This document shows, one piece after another, positions 45,657 through 54,263 of a stretch of DNA of 64,000 nt. The notes beneath the pieces were generated by a model. It had not been told where the DNA came from. It saw only the letters and a program-made list of their open reading frames with translations, and made no database searches. The stretch's first letter is position 1, and each line of letters starts with the position of its first letter. Both the position numbers and the translations under genes were made by a program. Origin of the DNA: Streptomyces composti (GTDB lineage Bacteria; Actinomycetota; Actinomycetes; Streptomycetales; Streptomycetaceae); contig NZ_JAATEM010000012.1 of assembly GCF_012034205.1 (NCBI RefSeq), forward strand, positions 1-64,000, written 5' to 3'.

Positions 45657-48600
45657 TTCCGGCTCCAGAGGTGCTCGAACTGGGTGAAGGCGAGCTGGGT
45701 GTCGAAGTTGGCGATGTTGTCGCTGACGTTGAGGATCAGGCACGTGTCCTTGCCGCCGTTCCTGGGTCCGCGCAGGCCTCGGCCGATCATCTGCTGGTAG
45801 ACGTTGGTGCTGTAGACCGGACGGGCCACCACCACCGCCCGGGTGGCGGGTGCGTCGAACCCCTGAGTGAGCACGCCGTAGTTGGTGAGCACCCGGATGC
45901 GTCCTTCGCGGAAGCTCTCGATGCGGGCGCGGCGATCCTGCGGGCTGGTCGTCGAGTCCACAGCGGCGGACGGGACACCCCGGTCGTTGAGCATGGCCGC
46001 CAGGTACTTGGCGTGATCGACCGACGTGGCGAACAGCAACGTGGGCCAGTCGTCGGGGAGTTCGGCCACCGAGTCAACGATGCGCCGGCTGCGCGCATGG
46101 TCGTCGGCGAGTCGCTGCTCGGCCGAGCGGGAGAGCACCGCCATGCGCTCCGCGTGAGCTTTCTCGTCCCGGTCCAGGACGATCCGGCCACCCTCCAGGG
46201 TACGGTGCTCGACCTGCGCGAGCATGCCCCACTCCTGCAGGTCGCGGTACGGATCGCCGGAGGGGAAGACTCCCTCGTCGAGGCGCCGGTTGCCGAAACG
46301 CCGGACGAGCAGGCGCGTCTGCTCCTCGTTGCGATTGCGGAACGGGGTGGCGGTCAGTCCGAGGAGATGGCGGGAGGTCTCGTACTGGGTGAGCCCCAGC
46401 AGGCCGAGTACGTGGGTGTACCGCTTGGAGATGGCGGTGTGCGCCTCGTCCACGATCACCAGAACGGGTTCGCGAAGCCAGACGTAGCGGTCGGTGTCCA
46501 GGCACCGCTCCAGCTTGGCGTCGGTGGCGACCACCAGGTGCGGGTGTTCGACGACGTTCCCGACCTCGTTGCTGCCCCACAGGCGACTGATGGTGAGCGG
46601 TCGCTCCGCGCCGACCTTGCTCCATACGAACTTCCAGCTCTGCACCGCCTGTTCGCACAGCTCCTCGGTCTGCGCGATCCACAGCAGCGGCCCCTTGAGG
46701 TCACCGACCCGCTTGACCCAGCGGATCACGGCCTCCGCCGTCACCCGGGTCTTGCCGGCGCCCGTGGGCAGGGACAGCATGCCGCGCTGGGGGACCAGCC
46801 GGTCGAGCATGTCCGAGACGTTGCGGACCAGGTCCTCCTGGTAGTCGTGCAGGGAGGGGAAATTCCGTGGGCCCTCCACGGTTTCGAACGGGGGCGGCGG
46901 CGGGGTCCTCGAGCCGGCGAACGCGACCGGCAGACCGAGCCCCGAGACGAAGGCGATGGCGGCCGACGAACCCGTGTATCCCACGGGCGCGTCGGGGAAC
47001 CTGGCCTGGATGTCCCTGGCGTGCTGCTGGAGCACGCCGTCGCCGTGAGCGTTGAACGCCATCTGCGCGATTCGGCGCCCCGAGGGCTCCGCGCCGCCGG
47101 TGGCCTGCCGCTCGGCCTCCATCAGTCCCTCGGGAAGGCCGGCACGGAGGGCGTCGGCGCCGATCAGCAGCTCGATCTTGTCCACGACGTCCTCGGCCGC
47201 GCGCACCGCATCCCGTGCCGCCTTCAGCTCTCTGTCCCGGGCCATGCGCTCCTGGTGCTCCAGGACGGCCCGGCATCCGGCCGGACCCAGTCCCAGTTCC
47301 AGTTCCCGGTCGACGAGCATCAGCATCTGTTCGGGAGCCACCGGAACGCGCACCTTGACCACGCCGTTCTGACTGACTGCCTCCAGCGGCTCGGCGCGCA
47401 TGCCGTCGGGCGTGCGGGTGATCTCCTCCAGTTCGGTGCAGCGCTGCACCATGGTGTTCCGGTTCCCGCTGCTCAGCCGCTGCCGCAGAGCCGGGAACAG
47501 CTCGATCAACGGAACGGGTCCGCCCTCGGGGACCTCGCGGGTCTCCCGGCTGATCACGTCGGAGTAGCGGAGCATGCCCCACTTCTCGACCATCAGCTCG
47601 GCGTCCTCGGCGGTCGGTACGAGCAGCGCCGGCAGCTGCTCCGCGCGGAGCGCCCGGTACTCGGCGGGGCCGACGGCGACGGTGATCTCGTCGTCGGGTC
47701 GGGTGCCCCAGGTGTCACCGATCCGGCAACGGGTCAAGGAGTCCTCGGGGAAGTCTGCGCCGATGCGCGTCAGCATGACGTAGGTTTTGCCGACGAACGT
47801 GTCGTCCTCACTGCGGGACACCTCGTCGAGGAGCGCGTCCCAACGGTCGGCAGGCACTTCGTCGACCGTGCTGGGCAGCCGGAGCCTGCGGGCCTTCTCG
47901 TGCGAGATGTCGGCGACCGGCAGCACGTCGCGGTAGGCGGCGAGCTGCGGACCGACCGCCTCGCGCAGCGGCTTGACGCCTTGGGAGGTGGCGACCGTGC
48001 CGTACTTCCGCAGCATCCACCGGATCGGCGAGGTCACCGCTTGCCTGGTGCTGCTCTGCGCGCCGATCTGACGCGTCCAGTTGTCCACCACGGCGTCGTC
48101 GGGCAGCGCCTTCAGGAACCGCGCACGCGACTCGTCGGACAGGGCGCGGAAGAGGTGCAGAGGACCACCGATCGGGGCGCCCTCCACCTTCAACCTGGTC
48201 AGCGAGGGGCGTGGGGCACGAGCGTCCAGGCCGCGCAGACAGGCGGCGTGGACGGTTTCGCGGTACTCCTGGAACCAGGCCTCGTCGGCCCCGGGCTGCA
48301 CCCCGCTTGTCGGTCGGTCCCGCAGCCCGACCTGGGTGAAGAACGGCGTGTCGTCGGAGTGGAACTTCATGTCGACGGCGACGCTCGGATCGCGCTCCGG
48401 GTCGACCACGACGCCGGGCAGCATGCAGTCCTCGATCGGCCGGAACCGTCGGTCGGCGGTGCGCACGCGGAGCGTCGACCGGGGCGAGGGGACGCGCTCC
48501 ATGACCTTGTGGGCCAGACGTCGTACCCCTGCCTGACGGAACAGCTCCCAGAACCGCTCCCAGTCCGACTCGCGGTAGTGGTCGAAGCCCTGGTCCAAGA

Positions 48601-50416
48601 CGCTCACGAATCGGCCCTCGGCATCGGCCTCACGGATGCCCAGCACGTCGAGGGCGTGTGCCGACGACGGGTCCTGGGCGATCTCGTCGACCACATACAC
48701 GAGGGACTCGCGCAACCCGCCCTGGTCGGCGCGGCGGAACACCTTGCCGGGCACGGGAGCGACCAGACCGTGCTCCTCGGTGAGCACGATGCGAGCCTGG
48801 CGCGCCTCCGCGGCGTGCGGGTTGCCGGCCTCGATCATGTCCGCGAGGATCCGCACAGCCACCGCGGAGGCCTCGGCGGTGCCGCTCTCGACCAATGCCT
48901 CCAGCCAGGTGCGGACGTCGCTGCGTTCGTGGCCGGCGGCCCCGAGGATGTGCTCCACCTTGCCGGACCGCAGTGAGTCCGCCTCGACGTTCGGGTGCAG
49001 CCAGTTCGACGGGCGTCCGGGGCACTCGTGCCACATGCGCAGCCAACGGGACAGTCGCTTCGGGTCCTTGTCGAGCCGCGGGTGGATCCGCAGTTCTTTG
49101 GGAAGGCGCAGAACTCCGTCCTGGTCGGGCAGCGACGGACGGTCCGCGGTGCGTGCCCAGATCTCCCGGGTCAGGAACTCGTCGGCCCAGCTGATCGCCT
49201 CTTTGACACGGCCGGGCAGCAGCGGGAGATAGGCGGCCGGGTCCTCGGCGGGTGCCAGGTCGGGCAGGGAGTCGACGACCAGCCTCGCGGAGACGCGGAT
49301 CATCTCCTGGTTGAAGGGGGACGAGTCGAGCAGGTTCTGCCGGTCCTCGTTGGTCTTCCACGCCCCGTTGAGAATGCCGCTCAGAGACATCTCGTACTTG
49401 GTCGGGAAGAAGGACCAGAACCTCCCGCGGCCGCGCGAACGGGGGCTGACGTACAGGCCGCTGTCCGGGTCCTTCTCCAGGGCCGGTACGCCCCAGGCGA
49501 GGTCGAGCGCGATCCGGTCATGCAGCTCTCCGGCGTCGGCGCGGGCGGCCGGGCCGGGCTCATGGGTGGTGGTGAAGACGCGCCAGTGCTCGGTGGCCGG
49601 CGTCTTCCCGGTCCGCTCCTCGACGACGGTGCGCAGCGCGCCCGACTGACGTGCCGTCAGAATGCGGATCGCCGGGGGCTGGGGCCGCCGGTCCTCCAGC
49701 ACCACCTTGCCGACGTGAGGCGAGAAGAACTGGAAACCGACGGGGAACTCCTCGCGCGGCTCGCCTTGATGCTCGGCTCGGCCCCCATGCATGTCCTGCC
49801 CCAGGCGCTCGTCAGCCTTCTCGAGAAGGGGCAGGCGCACGACGGTGATCGCCCAGGTCAGGAGCTCGTCCAGGACGGGGTCGGTGGCGCGTTCGGCCTG
49901 CGCGTCGAGCGGGCGGGCCATCCGCAGGACCGGTGCGTCGAACTCCGATCCGTAGCGATCCGTGACACCGGGGACGGACTTGATCCGTTCGTACGACCAG
50001 TCGCGGTCGAACCCGAAACTCCCGGTGCGGCTGAAGAATTGAGGAGCGTCGGTCACCACGAGGACGGATTTGACACCGACGCCGAAGCGTCCGATCTGAC
50101 CTCCGCGCTTCCTCGACATGCTCATCCGGAGAATCGTCTCGGCGCCCTCCGGGGTCACCGCATTCCCCTCGTTGGCACAGTACAGATGCGTCGAGGTGAG
50201 AACGACGTGGATGCGTCCACCGGGATCGTCGGCCATTTCGTCGGCCGCGTTCTGGACGAGTTCGAAAAGCTGGCGGTCACCGTATCCGCCTTGCGTGATA
50301 CGACGTTCACCGTTCGCGTGCTCGGCCACGAGACCGGGGTCGACGGCGTAGGTCTGCAGGACGCGAGACGATTGCTGCAGGACGGTTTCGATGACCGGAG
50401 AGTAAGAGGACGGCAC
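45653..50416 (-). CDS. GHKL (sacsin-like) ATPase fused to SF2 helicase, 1587 aa
   Basis: A very large protein with two motors. The N-terminus has a Bergerat-fold ATPase: N-box QLFELVQNAADEM (about residue 50), G1-like CANEGNAVTPEG, and G2 GQIGRFGVGVKSVLV (about 105-120). A long helical middle of about 900 residues has no recognised domain. The C-terminal third is an SF2 DEAH helicase: motif I LPTGAGKTRVTAEAV (about 1215), motif II VIVDEAHTAISKRY (about 1322), motif III GLTATPFRNRN, and the C-terminal motifs TNYGVLTQGFDAPATRAVVV and QQMIGRGLRGP. GTG at 50416 is the start. It is the promoter-proximal gene of block A. Sacsin-type N-terminus plus helicase suggests a phage-triggered DNA remodeller. 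Confidence 0.85.
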   Translation of the reverse strand: MPSSYSPVIETVLQQSSRVLQTYAVDPGLVAEHANGERRITQGGYGDRQLFELVQNAADEMADDPGGRIHVVLTSTHLYCANEGNAVTPEGAETILRMSMSRKRGGQIGRFGVGVKSVLVVTDAPQFFSRTGSFGFDRDWSYERIKSVPGVTDRYGSEFDAPVLRMARPLDAQAERATDPVLDELLTWAITVVRLPLLEKADERLGQDMHGGRAEHQGEPREEFPVGFQFFSPHVGKVVLEDRRPQPPAIRILTARQSGALRTVVEERTGKTPATEHWRVFTTTHEPGPAARADAGELHDRIALDLAWGVPALEKDPDSGLYVSPRSRGRGRFWSFFPTKYEMSLSGILNGAWKTNEDRQNLLDSSPFNQEMIRVSARLVVDSLPDLAPAEDPAAYLPLLPGRVKEAISWADEFLTREIWARTADRPSLPDQDGVLRLPKELRIHPRLDKDPKRLSRWLRMWHECPGRPSNWLHPNVEADSLRSGKVEHILGAAGHERSDVRTWLEALVESGTAEASAVAVRILADMIEAGNPHAAEARQARIVLTEEHGLVAPVPGKVFRRADQGGLRESLVYVVDEIAQDPSSAHALDVLGIREADAEGRFVSVLDQGFDHYRESDWERFWELFRQAGVRRLAHKVMERVPSPRSTLRVRTADRRFRPIEDCMLPGVVVDPERDPSVAVDMKFHSDDTPFFTQVGLRDRPTSGVQPGADEAWFQEYRETVHAACLRGLDARAPRPSLTRLKVEGAPIGGPLHLFRALSDESRARFLKALPDDAVVDNWTRQIGAQSSTRQAVTSPIRWMLRKYGTVATSQGVKPLREAVGPQLAAYRDVLPVADISHEKARRLRLPSTVDEVPADRWDALLDEVSRSEDDTFVGKTYVMLTRIGADFPEDSLTRCRIGDTWGTRPDDEITVAVGPAEYRALRAEQLPALLVPTAEDAELMVEKWGMLRYSDVISRETREVPEGGPVPLIELFPALRQRLSSGNRNTMVQRCTELEEITRTPDGMRAEPLEAVSQNGVVKVRVPVAPEQMLMLVDRELELGLGPAGCRAVLEHQERMARDRELKAARDAVRAAEDVVDKIELLIGADALRAGLPEGLMEAERQATGGAEPSGRRIAQMAFNAHGDGVLQQHARDIQARFPDAPVGYTGSSAAIAFVSGLGLPVAFAGSRTPPPPPFETVEGPRNFPSLHDYQEDLVRNVSDMLDRLVPQRGMLSLPTGAGKTRVTAEAVIRWVKRVGDLKGPLLWIAQTEELCEQAVQSWKFVWSKVGAERPLTISRLWGSNEVGNVVEHPHLVVATDAKLERCLDTDRYVWLREPVLVIVDEAHTAISKRYTHVLGLLGLTQYETSRHLLGLTATPFRNRNEEQTRLLVRRFGNRRLDEGVFPSGDPYRDLQEWGMLAQVEHRTLEGGRIVLDRDEKAHAERMAVLSRSAEQRLADDHARSRRIVDSVAELPDDWPTLLFATSVDHAKYLAAMLNDRGVPSAAVDSTTSPQDRRARIESFREGRIRVLTNYGVLTQGFDAPATRAVVVARPVYSTNVYQQMIGRGLRGPRNGGKDTCLILNVSDNIANFDTQLAFTQFEHLWSRK

Positions 50417-50885
50417 GGTTGATGCACCCCTGGGCAGGTCGAGGCACGGGCGAATGTCTGAGAACGGGCCGGCCGGATAGGAACAAGGTGGCCCGTGGGA
50501 GTCGAACGGCGTCTCGGAGCCGGACGTGCCGTACGTCAGGGCGAGGCGGAGTGTACGGTTGCCGCCCCGACCATGCCGGGTGCTGGACTACTGCTCAGCT
50601 CGAAAGCGACCCACTTCCGGAACGATTTCGGGAAGTCGCCTGAGTTCTGCTCCTCCATGGAGTGAATCCCCCCTGATGCATGGCGTCTGTCGCACAGGGG
50701 TTAATTTCGTGCCCCCACGCCCCCCGTGGAACAGATGCTTCTTCGTGGCCGATCACGATAGCGGTGAAGTCGTCGCGTCGCAGGCTTTCTGTGAAAGTTC
50801 TTCTGCCTGTCGCCGACACTGTTCGAGCACACGTGTTCCCGGCCGCTCGATCCCCCTAATTGGGGTCTCGTGGGCGGGACGGCTT

Positions 50886-50901
50886 TTCCATCGTGATGGA
50901 A
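50886..50901. promoter_or_regulatory. 7-bp-arm palindrome in the A/B intergenic region
   Basis: TTCCATC-GT-GATGGAA, perfect arms, 220 bp upstream of the HTH-ATPase gene. It is a possible operator; nothing identifies the regulator. Confidence 0.4.
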
Positions 50902-51047
50902 GTTATCGATCGCTACTCAACGGCGCAACCCCCGAACTTCCGTTCGTTCTCGGAACTGACTCCGCTTTCCTGTTTCCTGGTGGGGACAGTGGGGTCGAAT
51001 CGGGCATATTGGTCGTCGTTGTGATCGACTCGGACGACCGAGCTCCG

Positions 51048-51064
51048 GTCAACTGTCAGTTGAC
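51048..51064. promoter_or_regulatory. Palindrome just upstream of the HTH-ATPase gene
   Basis: GTCAACT-GTC-AGTTGAC, perfect 7-bp arms, 57 bp before the GTG start. The size and location fit an operator for the XRE-type HTH that this gene itself encodes. Confidence 0.5.
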
Positions 51065-51121
51065 ACGGTCTCTCTTGTCAAATTAGCCTCCCGGTACGCC
51101 TCGAGGGAAGACAGGTGACGC

Positions 51122-53263
51122 GTGGAGACTGGTGAGGAGTTCGGGCCCTGGCTGGCCCGTCAGCTCAAGCTCGCGGGGAAGACGCAGGCCGAACTGGCGG
51201 AGGAACTGGGACTGACTCGGGCCGCCGTCTCCGCGTGGATCACCGGGAGATCGACGCCACGCCCCACTGTCATGGCGGACATCGCGAAGGCACTCGGCAC
51301 AGATGTGAGCACGGTGCACACCCGCACCACCGACACCCGGTCCGGCCTCCCGCTCACCTGGTACCACCGGCCCGGATACCCCGACGGTGGTCGCGATCTG
51401 GGCAATGCCGCTGCCTTCGCCTTCGACGCCGACGTGCAGGTCCTCGCCCGTGAGACCTGCCAGAACAGCCTCGACGAGCGCCTCACCGACAACGGACGCC
51501 CGGTCCGCGTCCGTTACACCCTGCACGAGCTGACCGGCGAGGCCCTGGACGCCTTCCGCGACGCGATTCTCTGGAACGAGCTCTTCCCGCACTACTCGGC
51601 CGTCTCCGAGATCGCCGGACATCAGAAGGTCGGTCGGGTCGTCGACGCCGGCGTGCGCGACATGTACGAGAAGGGTCGTCTGGTCCTGCTGCGGGTCGAC
51701 GACTACAACGCCTCGGGCCTCACCGGGGACGACTACGCCGACGGCAAGTTCGCGGCCGTGGTCCGGCGGCAACTGGAGAGCCTCAAGTCCGGTACCGCCG
51801 CCGGTGGCTCCTACGGCCTGGGCAAGGCCACGTTGTGGGCCACCAGCGCCCTGGGGCTCGTGCTCATCAACTCGACCCTCTCCGTGCCCCACGAGGGGCG
51901 GACGGAGCGGCGGGTCATCGGCCGCCTCGAACTGCCCTGGCGTGAGGTGAACGGCGAACCGTACGCGGGCCCAGCCTGGTTCGGTCGTCCCGATCCCGAC
52001 TCGCCGGGTGCCAGGGTGGTTCGTTCCTGGTGGGCGGACGAGGAGACCGTGGCGCGGTTGCACCTGACCCGGGACAGCGACGAACCCGGTACCTCCTTCC
52101 TCATCGTGGGCGCGCACGACGTGGCCAGCCTCGAGGGCAGCGTGTCCGAGGGCGATGACGAGATCACCGAGGAGGAGGGCAGCGAGGACACGCGGGACAT
52201 CCGCCGGATGCATCGGCGTCTCGTCGAGGCACTGGGGCGTGACTTCTGGGCCGCGATGACCGGTGGGGGCGGCAGACTGCCGCTCCTGGAGGTCTCCGTC
52301 CGTGCCCTGCGCAACGGCGAAGAGGTCGTGCCCGAACAACAGGTGGACCCTTCCGTGGAGCAGCCCTCCCGCACCCGGGCCCTGCGGGCGTACTACGAGG
52401 GCGCCACCGTGGACCGACTCACCGAGGCCGGGCAGGTGGCGGCGAGGACCGTTCCGCTGAAGCTGCCGCTCCAGGGAGGAGCGCGCGGGACCCTCGGGAC
52501 GCACCAAGCGGTCCTGTTGGTCACCGAGGCCGAGGACAGGGACGGCACGAAGAACCAGGTGCACTCCCTGCGCGGCAACCGCATGACCGTCAGGAAGGCC
52601 GGCGTCCCCAGGCTGCCGGTCGGGACCAACCCCTTCCAGGCCGTGCTCCTGGTGGGTGAGGCGGCGGGCGAGTCCGCCCCCTTCGCCCAGGAGGCCGAGG
52701 AGTTCCTGCGGGCGGCGGAACCGCCCGAGCACGATCGTTGGGGGCAGACGGAGGAGCTGACCCTTCGCTGGTCGCCCTCCGCCTACCGGCGGATCAGCAT
52801 GCTCACCAGCGAGGTCAACAACGCCGTCAGGGACCTCGTCGCACGGCCCAGGCGCGGCAACCAAGGAGGCGGTGAGGCGCTGCGCAAGGCGCTGACCGTG
52901 AGGAAGCGTCCGAAGGCGAAGGCACCCTCCGGACCGGTGATACCGGTCCTCGAAGGGCTCGAGGCGACGATCGGCGACGGGGGAGAGTGGCAGATCACCG
53001 CGGAGGTGAGCATCCCGAAGGGCGACCAGGTCGTCCCGATGGTGCCGATCGCCCAGCTGGACGTGCGCTCCGGAGGCCGCCCAAGACTGGAGTGGGCCGA
53101 ACTCGTGGCTGTCGAGGGCTGCGAGGTGCAGGACGGAACCCTGCGCTTCGCACCCGGAATCCGCAGCGCGACGTTCCGAGGGGCAACCGACATCACCAGC
53201 CACCCGGTCAGGACCTCGCTCACCCGCCTCGTCCTCGAACTGCGTGCCGGGAAGGGTGAGTGA
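51122..53263 (+). CDS. XRE-type HTH fused to a GHKL-like ATPase, 713 aa
   Basis: The N-terminal 60 residues are an XRE-type HTH (LKLAGKTQAELAEELGLTRA, then AVSAWITGRSTPRPTVMADI). A Bergerat-like ATPase core follows: N-box ETCQNSLDE (about residue 110), G1-like RVDDYNASGLTGDDY (about 193) and G2 GGSYGLGKATLWATS (about 228). The rest, with an acidic patch SEGDDEITEEEGSEDTRD (about 340-360), shows no known domain. The GTG at 51122 is the start. It leads block B, diverging from the 1587-aa gene; 5 bp separate it from the next gene. An HTH-ATPase fusion could sense DNA state and autoregulate. I know no precise name for it. Confidence 0.7.
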   Translation: METGEEFGPWLARQLKLAGKTQAELAEELGLTRAAVSAWITGRSTPRPTVMADIAKALGTDVSTVHTRTTDTRSGLPLTWYHRPGYPDGGRDLGNAAAFAFDADVQVLARETCQNSLDERLTDNGRPVRVRYTLHELTGEALDAFRDAILWNELFPHYSAVSEIAGHQKVGRVVDAGVRDMYEKGRLVLLRVDDYNASGLTGDDYADGKFAAVVRRQLESLKSGTAAGGSYGLGKATLWATSALGLVLINSTLSVPHEGRTERRVIGRLELPWREVNGEPYAGPAWFGRPDPDSPGARVVRSWWADEETVARLHLTRDSDEPGTSFLIVGAHDVASLEGSVSEGDDEITEEEGSEDTRDIRRMHRRLVEALGRDFWAAMTGGGGRLPLLEVSVRALRNGEEVVPEQQVDPSVEQPSRTRALRAYYEGATVDRLTEAGQVAARTVPLKLPLQGGARGTLGTHQAVLLVTEAEDRDGTKNQVHSLRGNRMTVRKAGVPRLPVGTNPFQAVLLVGEAAGESAPFAQEAEEFLRAAEPPEHDRWGQTEELTLRWSPSAYRRISMLTSEVNNAVRDLVARPRRGNQGGGEALRKALTVRKRPKAKAPSGPVIPVLEGLEATIGDGGEWQITAEVSIPKGDQVVPMVPIAQLDVRSGGRPRLEWAELVAVEGCEVQDGTLRFAPGIRSATFRGATDITSHPVRTSLTRLVLELRAGKGE

Positions 53264-53267
53264 CGCG

Positions 53268-54263
53268 GTGAAGATCTACCCGTACAAGCGGCTCAACCGT
53301 CCGATCACGCTCCGGGTGACCTCGGTCTCCCTCAGGCTCCCCGACGGCACCCGCGACCGACTGGAGACCACCGCGTACTCCACCCAGCAGCAGGCCGTGG
53401 CACTCGGCATCGCCGGGCACGACGACTGGTCGAGCGCCACGATCGGTCTCTCGGCCACGCTGCCGCCCGGGGCGGACGCGCCCGACGCCGCCTGGTCCGA
53501 TCTGCGTGTGCTCGCCGTCCTCACGGACGGGGAGACCAACGTCCGTACCTCGACGGAACTTACGCGAGACACGGAGAACGGTCGGGACTGGTCGGGCTCC
53601 GTGGAGGTGCTCCGCGACGATCACCTGGGGCGGGCCTCCTTGGCCGTGTACGCCGTCGGAACGGTGGACGGAGTGCGTGGCCGGTCGATCGCCGAGACCG
53701 ATCGGAGCTGGGTCGTCGACACGGTCTCCGACGAACCGGTCCGGGGGCTGCGACTCGAGGTGCAGAAGGCCTCGTTCAGCAGGAGCTCCCGCGACTGGCT
53801 GCGGGTCTATGCCGACGCCCCGTGGGTCGTCGACACCTCGGCCAGGGTGCCCACCGTCTTCGTGAACACCGATGTCGAGGGTGTCATGGGGCTGTTGGAC
53901 AGCAAGGGCTCCGGCGTCGACAGCAAGGTGAGAGACCTCCTGGTCGCCCAGATGGCCACGGACGTCTGGACCGCGGTGTTCCACAGCGCCATCGGCGACC
54001 TGGAGGTGGAACCGGGTAGCGGCCCGGTCTTCCCGACCGACTGGCAGGGCGAGGTGCTGCGGGAGATGCTGCCCGACGTCGTTCCCGGCGTGCACGTCGA
54101 GGAGGCCCTGCGGCAGGTCCACCGCCGACGCACGGGAGAGTCGGGTTGGGCGGAACTCCAGACCCGCATCCACTACGCGGCGGTCCGCCGCGCCGAGGCA
54201 TCCAGGGCGCTCGGCTATGTCATCCGCGCCCTGGAACAGATGAACCGGGAGAGCGAGACGTGA
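53268..54263 (+). CDS. Unassigned protein, second gene of block B
   Basis: About 331 residues, beta-rich in the first 130 (LRVTSVSLRLPDGTRDRLET), then a mixed region with DSKVRDLLVAQMATDVWTAV and a long C-terminal helix (AEASRALGYVIRALEQMNRE). No signal peptide, membrane helix or enzymatic motif is clear. A GTG at 53268 starts after the previous stop with GGAAGG upstream; GTG at 53256 would overlap by 8 nt. It is translationally coupled to the next gene by a GTGA overlap. Its conserved position between an HTH-ATPase and a further unknown suggests a subunit of one complex. Confidence 0.6.
   Translation: MKIYPYKRLNRPITLRVTSVSLRLPDGTRDRLETTAYSTQQQAVALGIAGHDDWSSATIGLSATLPPGADAPDAAWSDLRVLAVLTDGETNVRTSTELTRDTENGRDWSGSVEVLRDDHLGRASLAVYAVGTVDGVRGRSIAETDRSWVVDTVSDEPVRGLRLEVQKASFSRSSRDWLRVYADAPWVVDTSARVPTVFVNTDVEGVMGLLDSKGSGVDSKVRDLLVAQMATDVWTAVFHSAIGDLEVEPGSGPVFPTDWQGEVLREMLPDVVPGVHVEEALRQVHRRRTGESGWAELQTRIHYAAVRRAEASRALGYVIRALEQMNRESET

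Larger units (their letters stand above)
50417..51121. other. 705-bp divergent region between blocks A and B, no gene supported
   Basis: The stretch is AT-richer than its neighbours (for example around 50630-50760 and 50860-51020). Open frames here use poor Streptomyces codons and resemble no protein I know. Two palindromes (50886 and 51048) lie in its right half, close to the block B start. It should hold promoters for both blocks. Confidence 0.5.

Noticed and set aside
45671..48976. An 1101-codon open frame on the + strand opposite the 1587-aa gene
   Set aside because: It lies antisense to clear helicase and GHKL motifs; its Gly/Val/Arg/His-rich translation is typical of high-GC antisense frames.
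50488..50530. tRNA-like stretch (CCCGTGGGAGTCGAACGGCG) upstream of block A
   Set aside because: It resembles a reverse T-arm, but I could not build acceptor and anticodon arms.
50526..51086. A 186-codon open frame in the A/B divergent region
   Set aside because: Amino-acid composition is erratic (many Ser/Arg/Cys), codon use is poor and no motif or ribosome site fits; it spans the palindromes expected of a promoter region.
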